Shown piece after piece: positions 6,785 through 13,373 of a DNA stretch of 14,661 nucleotides; position 1 is the first letter of the stretch; each line of letters begins with the position of its first letter. The position numbers and the translations under genes were made by a program. This DNA comes from Akkermansia sp. (GTDB lineage: Bacteria; Verrucomicrobiota; Verrucomicrobiia; Verrucomicrobiales; Akkermansiaceae): NCBI GenBank assembly GCA_017628435.1, contig JAGBZE010000096.1, positions 1-14,661 of the forward strand, read 5' to 3'. Under the pieces are notes generated by a model. The model did not search any database, was not told the DNA's origin, and was given only the letters and a program-made list of their open reading frames with translations.

Positions 6785-6839
6785 TATATATAGTAAAAAC
6801 AGGCACACTGCTCGCAGAGTGCCTGTTTTGCTATATATA
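6785..6839. terminator. Nested bidirectional terminator between convergent genes
   Basis: The inner stem AAAACAGGCAC (6796-6806) pairs with GTGCCTGTTTT (6819-6829), 11 bp, with CTGC/GCAG pairing possible in the loop. The outer arms TATATATAG (6785-6793) and CTATATATA (6831-6839) also pair. Four T on the plus strand and five on the minus strand follow the GC-rich part, so it should stop transcription from both 6264-6773 and the minus-strand gene ending at 6858. Confidence 0.85.
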
Positions 6840-6857
6840 TTATATAAGAACGTTGAT

Positions 6858-7691
6858 TTACTCCTGAAGCATCTCCTCGGAAGCATCGTCAGCTTCCGGC
6901 TCCTCCGGAGCTTCCTCCGCCACAGGAGCAGCGGGGCGGTGACGAGCAGCCTCGATGAGAAACAGCTCTGCCACGCGGAAAGCGCGGCGGGAAGCCTCAG
7001 CGGCGGTGCGGTCGTCCATGAGAGCCAGGCCTTCTTCGGTCACTTCGCCCAGGAAAATCTTCCAGGCGCGGCGCACAAGCTCCTGCGGGTCAACCTGCGG
7101 AGCAGCCTGGGGCTGCTGGGGCTGCTGACCGTTCTCACGGTTGCGATTACGGTTGCGGCGGCGCTTGCGGCGGCTGTTGCCACCGCCTTCTCCACCACCC
7201 ACAGTTTCAGGAGTAGCAAAGCCAGGAGCGGGGGGAAGCTGGGGCGCGGCATCCGGATTTTCAATATCGGCGGCGCGGTCCTCCTGCTTCTCGGCAATCT
7301 TCTCAGCAGGGGCAGTCGGAGCGGGAGTCTGCTCGGGCTTAGGCTGCTGATTCTGCGGCTTATTGTTCTTATGCTGCCGGTTACGCTGCTCCTTATCCTT
7401 GCGGGGGCTCTGTTCCTTCTGGGAAGCAGGTGCTTCGGCGGGCTTTTCAGAAGGAACCGGAGCGGGCTCAGCCACGGGTGCGGGCTGGGGCTTTTCTACA
7501 GGTGTTTCAGCAGCAGGCTTGGAGGCCTTCTTGCGGGGAGCACGCTGCTTCTTGGCAGGTGCGGCAGCGGAGGCGGCGGGAGCGCCGGCTTCTCCACCAG
7601 CCGGAGTGGCTGCCACCTTCTTGCGCGGGGCGCGCTTACGGGCGGCGGGCTTCACCTCAGGCTCGGGCTGGATGTTTTCTTCGGATGCCAT
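6858..7691 (-). CDS. Disordered basic, Ala/Pro-rich protein with RAPRKK repeats
   Basis: The 277-residue protein is mostly low complexity. Residues 1-200 are rich in Ala, Pro, Glu, Gln and Lys, with RAPRKK at 20-25 and again at 50-55, an Asn/Gln/Lys stretch (100-120), GGGEGGG (165-171) and the arginine tract RRKRRRNRNRNR (174-185). A short region at about 201-251 (DPQELVRRAWKIFLGEV then RRAFRVAELFLIEAARH) looks helical and folded, and an acidic tail ends the protein. RAPRKK resembles AT-hook-like or basic nucleic-acid-binding segments, so DNA or RNA binding is plausible but unproven. There is no signal peptide. It starts 3 bases after the deacetylase stop, with no Shine-Dalgarno sequence, so the two are co-transcribed. 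Plus-strand open frames across it are shadows of its GC-rich codons. Confidence 0.78.
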   Translation of the reverse strand: MASEENIQPEPEVKPAARKRAPRKKVAATPAGGEAGAPAASAAAPAKKQRAPRKKASKPAAETPVEKPQPAPVAEPAPVPSEKPAEAPASQKEQSPRKDKEQRNRQHKNNKPQNQQPKPEQTPAPTAPAEKIAEKQEDRAADIENPDAAPQLPPAPGFATPETVGGGEGGGNSRRKRRRNRNRNRENGQQPQQPQAAPQVDPQELVRRAWKIFLGEVTEEGLALMDDRTAAEASRRAFRVAELFLIEAARHRPAAPVAEEAPEEPEADDASEEMLQE

Positions 7692-7694
7692 ATG

Positions 7695-8966
7695 TTATGG
7701 TATGGGGTTTTCTGTTTGGATAGGCGCGTTCGGATCGACATTGAATGACCACTCGGCCTTACGAGCCTTGCCATTATTGTCCTTCCAGGTAACGTGCGCA
7801 GAGATATTGGGCATGTAGATGCGGCAGGGCAACACCCACTGCACGGTGCGGGTAGCCTCATCCACTTTGGCCGGCACAACGCCGAAGCCACTCACCTTCA
7901 TTTGCACAGTGGTGATGTCGAGGCCACTTACTCCATTCATGTACGCAGTGATAGACGGAAAATCGGGAGCCACCGTCTCCTGCGGTTGGGGAGAAACAGG
8001 GAATGGGGGAACGGGAATGTCCGGAGCCAGAGTGCCCGGACTGGCACCCGTTGCCACGCTGGTGCCCAGTTGACTGGCGCGAAAATCCACGGCTCGGCGG
8101 AATACTGATCCATCATTGCCGAAAATCATGTAGCGGTGAATCTGGAGCGGGTCCTCACTCACCGTCACCTTGCCGGGAAGCACTGTGAAAGCAGCCGCAT
8201 AACCATAGCCGGAAATACGCTCAATCATACCGGGGGTAACATAGCCCCCGGGAAAACAGTATGTATTCACCGGCCCAAACATCTCGCTGAGCTTCTTCTG
8301 AGATTCACCCAACTCTGCATCAATCAAAGCAGCGTAGGCCTCCGGCCCCTGCTTTTCCGTTTTCTTCCAGCTGCTGGGATAAAGGTGGCTGACGGAGTGA
8401 CTGCCCACCGTGGCACCATGAGCCTGCATCTCCTTCACCTGTGCCGGTGTAAGGCTATCACCCCTACCCGAGAGGTACTTAGTGTAAAGGAAAAGAGTGA
8501 AAGGATAGCCATATTCCTTCAGAATAGGGAAAGCATCTGTATATACGCTCTTCCAGCCATCATCCAGCGTGATAAGAGCGCAGCGGGCCGGCAGCGTGCG
8601 GGTGCCAAGGCGCCATTCGAGAAATTCCTTCATGCTGATGACGGTGATGCCGGCACGCCGGAGATATTCCATCTGCTCCCGGAACTCAGATGTACGCAGA
8701 AGCATCTGCGAAACAGGTGCCTTCTTACTGAAATTATGATACCCCAGCACGGCCACACGAGTCTGGTCACGAGGCACATCCAACACCTCAGAAACCTCAT
8801 CCGCAAAGTCCTCATTATCCCCCGCTTCTTCCTCCACCTCAACAACAGGTTCGTACGGCACGGCATCCAGGGTAAGGGGATCCAGCTCCATAGGCAGAGG
8901 GGCAAATTCCTGGGCACAGACCACCGTACCCATGGTCATCAACAGTACCCGAAGCAGTGCCTTCAT
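7695..8966 (-). CDS. Secreted polysaccharide deacetylase (CE4/NodB domain) with C-terminal beta domain
   Basis: ATG at 8966 gives a 423-residue protein opening with a Sec signal (MKALLRVLLMTMGTVVCA, probable cut after residue 18). The cysteine lacks a proper lipobox, so it is not called a lipoprotein. An acidic linker (40-64) leads to the CE4 domain from about 70: motif 1 is TLDDG (133-137, Asp135/136), motif 2 the zinc-binding HSVSH (190-194), and FPGGY (238-242) stands where motif 3 has an R-P-Y type sequence, as in some PgaB/IcaB-like members. The family removes N-acetyl or O-acetyl groups from glycans such as peptidoglycan or poly-GlcNAc; the substrate here is unknown. After a proline-rich linker (about 310-335), residues 335-412 look Ig-like. 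The upstream ATG at 9002 overlaps the promoter and would bury the signal. Confidence 0.87.
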   Translation of the reverse strand: MKALLRVLLMTMGTVVCAQEFAPLPMELDPLTLDAVPYEPVVEVEEEAGDNEDFADEVSEVLDVPRDQTRVAVLGYHNFSKKAPVSQMLLRTSEFREQMEYLRRAGITVISMKEFLEWRLGTRTLPARCALITLDDGWKSVYTDAFPILKEYGYPFTLFLYTKYLSGRGDSLTPAQVKEMQAHGATVGSHSVSHLYPSSWKKTEKQGPEAYAALIDAELGESQKKLSEMFGPVNTYCFPGGYVTPGMIERISGYGYAAAFTVLPGKVTVSEDPLQIHRYMIFGNDGSVFRRAVDFRASQLGTSVATGASPGTLAPDIPVPPFPVSPQPQETVAPDFPSITAYMNGVSGLDITTVQMKVSGFGVVPAKVDEATRTVQWVLPCRIYMPNISAHVTWKDNNGKARKAEWSFNVDPNAPIQTENPIP

Positions 8967-8973
8967 GAGCAGA

Positions 8974-9002
8974 AGACTAGCAGGATTCCGGCGCCATGGC
9001 AA
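8974..9002 (-). promoter_or_regulatory. Promoter for the deacetylase pair, almost at the start codon
   Basis: Read on the minus strand, TTGCCA (9002-8997) and TAGTCT (8979-8974) are 17 bases apart, and TGC directly before the -10 makes it an extended -10. Only 7 bases separate the -10 from the ATG at 8966, so the start point would fall at or next to the A of ATG. The -10 itself is a weak match (3 of 6). Confidence 0.48.
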
Positions 9003-9020
9003 GCCAATACTTTGTCACTC

Positions 9021-9039
9021 ACGCGCGCATGCAGCGCGT
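9021..9039. repeat. Inverted repeat in the divergent intergenic region
   Basis: ACGCGC (9021-9026) and GCGCGT (9034-9039) flank a 7-base spacer that contains GCATGC. It lies in the 139-base gap between the divergent genes at 8966 and 9106, just upstream of the minus-strand promoter. It could bind a dimeric regulator serving both directions, but GC-rich background makes chance plausible. Confidence 0.3.
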
Positions 9040-9087
9040 CAGCACGCGCGGTAGCGTCATTTTTAGCTATGCAGAGCGGCTGAGCTG

Positions 9088-9096
9088 TGGTAGAAT
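9088..9096 (+). promoter_or_regulatory. Extended -10 promoter for the 9106 operon
   Basis: TGGTAGAAT (9088-9096) is an extended -10 (TGn plus TAGAAT, 5 of 6). No good -35 is visible 16-18 bases upstream, as extended -10 promoters allow. It ends 9 bases before ATG 9106, so the leader would be only about 2-4 bases. Confidence 0.5.
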
Positions 9097-9105
9097 CACG
9101 CGCAG

Positions 9106-9891
9106 ATGACAACAGAACCCATCATTTGCCGCCCCACCCGCGATACCTTTGTGCGCTTTGGTATCGTTCTGCTGGCATTCTTCGGCTTTGGCCTGTACTT
9201 TTTCTACGATGGAGCCGTAGGCTACCGCAAGGCGAATGAAGTGTATTTTTCCTACCAGGCATTTGCCAGGTTGGGCAACATGGCCAGCAACACAGGAACG
9301 TGGGATTCCACCCAGGCCAGCCACCCCCTTATTCCCGCCAAACAGGTGGATGGCGAATGGATGATTGACGGTAAATACCCCCTACCCGCCAATTGCGCAG
9401 CCGTGCTCTCCACCCCACCCGAGGCCGCAGACTACGCAGCCATGCGCAGGAGCTGGGCCGATTGCTGGACTGCCTACACCGCCCGCATGCATTTTCCGGT
9501 TAAGCCGGCAGAACACGCCTACGATACCGCGGCCATCCGTGAACAATGGCTGGCCGGCGCAATCTGCATGCTTATCAGCGGCATCATCATTTTCCTGGCC
9601 CTGCGCACCCGCAGCCGGATAATGGCGCTGGAAGGTGAGCTGGTAACCGCCGCCGGGCAGCAGTTCCACACCAGCGACATCAGCCGACTGGATCTGCGTC
9701 AATGGGGCAAGGGATACAAAGGCGTGGCCTATGCCACGGTGAACGGACGCAGAATCCGCATGGATGGCATGACCTACGGTGGTTTTGATCCGGACGCCAA
9801 CCAGCCGGCAGAGCAGTTCATGCAGGCGCTGCTCGCCCGGTACAAGGGCGAAATCCTGGAATATGAGCAAAAAGACAACCAGAAAAATTAA
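9106..9891 (+). CDS. Two-TM membrane protein with possible PH-like cytosolic domain
   Basis: The 261-residue protein has TM1 at about 17-34 (FGIVLLAFFGFGLYFFY), a mostly polar extracytoplasmic part (about 35-147), TM2 at about 148-166 (WLAGAICMLISGIIIFLAL) followed by basic residues, and a cytosolic C-terminus. That tail (about 173-246) reads as a run of short beta strands ending in a helix: GELVTAAG, ISRLDLRQWGKG, GVAYATVNGRRIRMDG, then PAEQFMQALLARY. This is the pattern of bacterial PH-like domains, inferred from strand layout only. Function is not recognised. It is the first gene of the tight run that leads to der and overlaps the next gene by 29 bases, which suggests coupled translation and joint action at the membrane. 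The start lies just after an extended -10. Confidence 0.78.
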   Translation: MTTEPIICRPTRDTFVRFGIVLLAFFGFGLYFFYDGAVGYRKANEVYFSYQAFARLGNMASNTGTWDSTQASHPLIPAKQVDGEWMIDGKYPLPANCAAVLSTPPEAADYAAMRRSWADCWTAYTARMHFPVKPAEHAYDTAAIREQWLAGAICMLISGIIIFLALRTRSRIMALEGELVTAAGQQFHTSDISRLDLRQWGKGYKGVAYATVNGRRIRMDGMTYGGFDPDANQPAEQFMQALLARYKGEILEYEQKDNQKN

Positions 9892-11158
9892 ACTGCCCAT
9901 TGGCGGTTTGGTTTCTGCGATTCTGCCTCGCGCCCGACGCTGCGGCGGAAAGCTGCTGCGTGCCCTGGTAGCGCGCCGGGTTGTGGTCACACTGCTGCTG
10001 GTGGCGGTAGCAGCAGAGCTGGCCGTGCTGGGAGTGGGGGTAACCCGCAGACTGGACATGGCCTACGAGCGCTCACTGGAGGCATCTCACGCCCAGCTGG
10101 CTGTCATTGAAGCCAGAGAACTGGCCCAGCTTGCACCGAACACCCAGGGTGCAGCCGGTATCGCGGCCAGCAAAGGCGATCCCCAGACAGATGAGGATGC
10201 CCCGCCACCGTTGCGCGTGCGCGATGTGGATACCATTCTGGCACAGGAGGGCATGTTTGATTTCGATGAGGCTTACACCCAGCCGGCTCCCGCAGAGGAA
10301 TCCACCCCGGCGGAAGATGCAGCCACCGGCAACCTGAGCGAGGAAGACAAGGAAGAGGTGACCCGCCTCATCCGCCAGGCTGTGGCAGCCATGACAGCGG
10401 GTGATATGCGCCAGTGTGTACTGTATCTGGAGGAAGGCACGCTGATGGCCCCGGAGCATCCCGCCCTGCTCTATTACTACGGCATGGCCTACGACAAGCT
10501 GCAGAATCCTAAAAAGGCGAGAGAGTATTACACAAAGGTATTCCAGATGCGCGACCAGGCCGGTAGCTATTTCAAGCGCGCCGCGCACCGCCTGACCTAC
10601 GGATTTGACCAGACCTCGGCCCTGCGCGGCAAACTTTCCTTCGGTCCGCACCAGGTGCGCCAGCAATACAGCCCGGAAGGAGGGGAACAGGTGGATATGC
10701 TGCTTCCGGTGTTGCTGGCGCCAGGCGAAGAGGTTCGCCCGGATGATATATACATCACGATTCAATTCTTTGACCTGGTAAGCGGGCGGCGCATTGAGTT
10801 TTCGCGCATGGCCACCCCGCAGCTGACCTGGCAGAATGAAAAACCCACCTGGAACAACTGGGAGGAGAACCTTGTGGTTTCCTACCATATGCCCCCGCTG
10901 ACCCAGGAACAACTGAACGCCTACGGCGACCTGCGGTACTATGGATTCACCGCTAAGTTGTACTACAAGGGAGAACCGCTGGACTGCATCAGCTCCCCCG
11001 CCGCGCTGATTCTCCAGGAGCAGATTCTGAACCGCCGACAGAGCCGCCGCAGCTACGTACCGAACAACAATCTGCTGCCGGATGACGGCCTGGTACCCGC
11101 CTACGAGGAGGCTCTGCCAGCTAGTGATTTCCTCCCTGATCTTCCTCTACCGCAATGA
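9863..11158 (+). CDS. Membrane-anchored protein with TPR-like segment and C-terminal beta domain
   Basis: ATG 9863 gives 431 residues. An earlier in-frame ATG (9779) would add 28 residues that merely re-read the upstream gene. The N-terminus is strongly basic (MSKKTTRKIK, then RARR, RR), and a TM helix follows at about 39-60 (RVVVTLLLVAVAAELAVLGVGV), so the rest is extracytoplasmic. An acidic, proline-rich linker runs to about 160. Helices at about 160-245, with LLYYYGMAYDKLQNPKKAREYY (202-223), look like one or two TPR units. From about 255 a beta-rich domain follows, with two Trp-rich stretches (LTWQNEKPTWNNWEEN). TPRs usually mediate protein contacts, which fits a scaffold role with its operon neighbours. 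The stop overlaps the next start as ATGA. Catalytic motifs are not visible. Confidence 0.8.
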   Translation: MSKKTTRKIKLPIGGLVSAILPRARRCGGKLLRALVARRVVVTLLLVAVAAELAVLGVGVTRRLDMAYERSLEASHAQLAVIEARELAQLAPNTQGAAGIAASKGDPQTDEDAPPPLRVRDVDTILAQEGMFDFDEAYTQPAPAEESTPAEDAATGNLSEEDKEEVTRLIRQAVAAMTAGDMRQCVLYLEEGTLMAPEHPALLYYYGMAYDKLQNPKKAREYYTKVFQMRDQAGSYFKRAAHRLTYGFDQTSALRGKLSFGPHQVRQQYSPEGGEQVDMLLPVLLAPGEEVRPDDIYITIQFFDLVSGRRIEFSRMATPQLTWQNEKPTWNNWEENLVVSYHMPPLTQEQLNAYGDLRYYGFTAKLYYKGEPLDCISSPAALILQEQILNRRQSRRSYVPNNNLLPDDGLVPAYEEALPASDFLPDLPLPQ

Positions 11159-12513
11159 CCCCGATTTTCCCTGAGCTTCCGCGCACACTGGGTGTATACT
11201 CGCTGACTCGCCTTCTGGAGGTGCGTGAGAATACTGAGCTGTATGAAGCCCGGCAGACCCACGTAGACCGCGCCGTGGTGCTGGAGGTGCTGCAGCCCGA
11301 TGCCACCCGCGAGGAAGAAGGCACATTCCTGATTCAGGCACGCCACCGAGGATCGACCGGTGGCATACCTCACGTGGCAGATGTGTTTGAATCCCTGCGG
11401 GCAGAGGGTTTCTGGTTCCTCACCCAGGAACTTCCGCAGGGGCAATCACTAGCAAGCCTTGCGGGCATGAACGCCACCCTCACGGCACTGGAAATCTGCA
11501 GCATTATTTCTGCTGCTGCCGAAATGTACGACACCTATGCACAGGCCGGGCACGCCGCCATGCCCATGGCTCCTACCTCCATTTACTTCGAAAAATCCGG
11601 TGAGGTGCATTTCCTTTCCCCTCTGGTAGAAGGCAAGGCAAACGCTCCGCAGGAACAGATGCAGGCGTTGGCTGCGGCACTCTGGACGCTATGTCCGCAA
11701 GAAAAGGCACCCGGACTTGGCCGGACTATCACTCTGTTGCAGTGGCTTCAAAATGGAGTGGAAGGAGACTTTCTCAGCTGGCAGGAAATTAAGCAGACTG
11801 CAGATACCGTCATCAACCAGCTTCAGTGTAACGATGTGCCGGAAAACCAGAAATCTGCACTGACCCGATTCGGAGAACGAATCAACCGCCACCCTGCCAC
11901 ACGACGCATTCGTTCCTTTACGCGGCAATGGGGTATTTACCTTTCCATTTCTGCCGGCATCATCATTCTGCTGAGCAGCATGGGAAGTCTGCTGGGCCTG
12001 AGTGCTCCGGTCATTTCCCCGGCTTGCGGCCCGGAGTATATACACTGCCAGACGAATGGCAAACATGAACGTGTGCGCAGGCAGCCCGTCAGTGTGCAGC
12101 AGTATGCTGATTTCCTACAGCAGTACGAGGCCATGACCAGGGAGGCCCAGCTGGCTTTGATATCGGGGCTTACAGAAGACGACATCGAGTCTGAGCCCGC
12201 AGAATGGGAGGCGCAGCTGCAGAAATCTCCTGACCTTCCTGTAACGGGTGTCAGCTACTGGCAAGCCATGCTCTACGCCCGTTTTCATAACGCCACCCTG
12301 CCCACTGCTAACCAGCTGCAGGCCATACGGAGCGAAATTCCTGCCGGAATGGAACTGGAATGGAGCCGCAGCGAGGCGGAATCCCCCCTGCCCGGCATCT
12401 ACAACGGCACTGCCTACCTGTTGGTGGACGAGAATGGGAAAATACTCCCGACCAGTAGCCGGAATTGGAACAACATGAATTGCGGTTTCCGCATTGCTTT
12501 CCCCACTGAATAA
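11155..12513 (+). CDS. Pseudokinase-TM-FGE/SUMF1-like fusion protein
   Basis: The 452-residue protein begins inside the previous stop (ATGA), implying coupled translation. Residues 14-225 follow the Hanks-type Ser/Thr kinase layout, but every catalytic motif is lost. The glycine loop is LLEVRENTELYEA (20-32) with no glycine. VALK is VVLE, so the lysine is Glu44. HRDLKPSN reads AMPMAPTS (135-142) and DFG reads SPL (155-157). The hinge (FLTQELPQGQSLASL) is well kept. A TM helix lies at about 258-282, after basic residues. Residues 295-452 resemble a formylglycine-generating-enzyme/SUMF1 fold: PVSVQQYADFL (311-321), LPVTGVSYWQAMLYARFHNATLPT (361-384), EWSRSE (402-407) and terminal CGFRIAF. It is shorter than usual FGE and lacks its cysteine pair, so probably non-enzymatic. 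Kinase-FGE fusions occur in PVC bacteria; chlamydial Pkn1 is a possible comparison. The kinase part should be cytosolic. Confidence 0.82.
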   Translation: MTPIFPELPRTLGVYSLTRLLEVRENTELYEARQTHVDRAVVLEVLQPDATREEEGTFLIQARHRGSTGGIPHVADVFESLRAEGFWFLTQELPQGQSLASLAGMNATLTALEICSIISAAAEMYDTYAQAGHAAMPMAPTSIYFEKSGEVHFLSPLVEGKANAPQEQMQALAAALWTLCPQEKAPGLGRTITLLQWLQNGVEGDFLSWQEIKQTADTVINQLQCNDVPENQKSALTRFGERINRHPATRRIRSFTRQWGIYLSISAGIIILLSSMGSLLGLSAPVISPACGPEYIHCQTNGKHERVRRQPVSVQQYADFLQQYEAMTREAQLALISGLTEDDIESEPAEWEAQLQKSPDLPVTGVSYWQAMLYARFHNATLPTANQLQAIRSEIPAGMELEWSRSEAESPLPGIYNGTAYLLVDENGKILPTSSRNWNNMNCGFRIAFPTE

Positions 12514-12524
12514 AACAAAGTCTT

Positions 12525-13367
12525 ATGAAGAACATATACCAGACTATACTCACCGTCATCTGCGCGCTGCTCTGCAGCCAGGCATTTGCCCAGATTGAGG
12601 TACAGCTGCAACCCGTACGCAAGGATTTCGTCGTTGGTGAAAACGTCGTGATGCGACTTACCGTGGTAAACCAGACGGATGCCTCTATTACCTTCAAGAA
12701 CAGCCCCGGGCGCCCCTGGCTTAATTTCACCATGACCAAGCGTTCAGAACAGGGAGAAGTGGCCCCCATAGCTGCAGCTCGCTATCCGGATCTGGTACTC
12801 ACGCCAGGCTCCACTCGCTCCTTCGAAATCAACCTGAAGACCACTTACCGCCTGAACACGGCTGGCGGCTACACCGTGATTGCCACCCTACGCATGCCCG
12901 ATGGTCACAGCACCTACAGCTCCAACCGCTGTCTCTTCACTATGACCAATGGCAGCAAAATGCGCGATTTCAACATTCAGGCCCGCGGCGAACGCCTCAC
13001 CCTCAGCCTGCGACTTGCCAGAATCAATGATAAGGAATGCCTTTTCGGTCAGGCCATCAACAGAGACACAAAACAGGTGCTCAGCGCATGTTTTCTGGCC
13101 GAATACCGCAATTTCATGCAGCCCCGCGTGCTGCTTGACAGTGCGCAGAACCTGCACGTTCTCTGCCAGTCTTCACCCGATTTCTTTACCTACGCCGTAA
13201 TGAACACCCACGGCAACCGCTCCTCTGCCAAACTTTATAAGCGCGGTGGCGGTGTGGTAGACCTCATCAGCACCGGCAAGGGCATCATGCCCGTGGGTCT
13301 CATCCCCTATGTAGCACCCAAACCCGGTGAGGAAAAAATACGAAAAGCATCTGAACGCCCATTCTAA
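12525..13367 (+). CDS. Secreted beta-rich protein of unknown function
   Basis: The 280-residue protein begins with a clean Sec signal, MKNIYQTILTVICALLCSQAFA, cut after Ala22. Residues 23-140 (IEVQLQPVRKDFVVGENVVMRLTV, then the pattern up to YTVIATL) read as an Ig-like beta sandwich, similar in style to domains that describe a property after 'VGE-x-V'. The second half (about 145-260) is also strand-rich and ends in a basic tail. I recognise no enzyme motif and no lipobox. The gene starts 11 bases after the pseudokinase stop and ends 6 bases before der, so it belongs to the same transcription unit. Export places it on the same side of the membrane as the FGE-like and TPR-like domains, making it a candidate partner or ligand. 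Confidence 0.8.
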   Translation: MKNIYQTILTVICALLCSQAFAQIEVQLQPVRKDFVVGENVVMRLTVVNQTDASITFKNSPGRPWLNFTMTKRSEQGEVAPIAAARYPDLVLTPGSTRSFEINLKTTYRLNTAGGYTVIATLRMPDGHSTYSSNRCLFTMTNGSKMRDFNIQARGERLTLSLRLARINDKECLFGQAINRDTKQVLSACFLAEYRNFMQPRVLLDSAQNLHVLCQSSPDFFTYAVMNTHGNRSSAKLYKRGGGVVDLISTGKGIMPVGLIPYVAPKPGEEKIRKASERPF

Positions 13368-13373
13368 CGAATT

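Noticed and set aside
6819..7748. Plus-strand open frame of 309 codons over the disordered protein
   Set aside because: It begins inside the bidirectional terminator and has Leu/Gly/Ser-rich low complexity. The minus-strand frame has a folded domain, a start 3 bases after its neighbour and a terminator.
8967..9002. ATG at 9002 as start of the deacetylase
   Set aside because: It would put 12 residues ahead of a standard signal peptide and overlap the proposed -35 box.
8136..9083. Plus-strand open frame of 315 codons
   Set aside because: It is antisense to the deacetylase, whose signal peptide and CE4 motifs are evident, and it has no recognisable domain.
9779..9862. ATG at 9779 as start of the TPR-like gene
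   Set aside because: It would give a 113-base overlap with the upstream gene and a Ser/Arg-rich out-of-frame prefix. ATG 9863 gives a normal basic N-terminus before the TM helix.
10073..10912. Minus-strand open frame of 279 codons
   Set aside because: It is antisense to the TPR-like membrane protein inside a tightly packed operon; no domain or start signals.
11155..12513. Active sulfatase-modifying enzyme or active kinase
   Set aside because: The FGE-like region has no suitable cysteine pair, and the kinase region lacks lysine, HRD, Asn and DFG.
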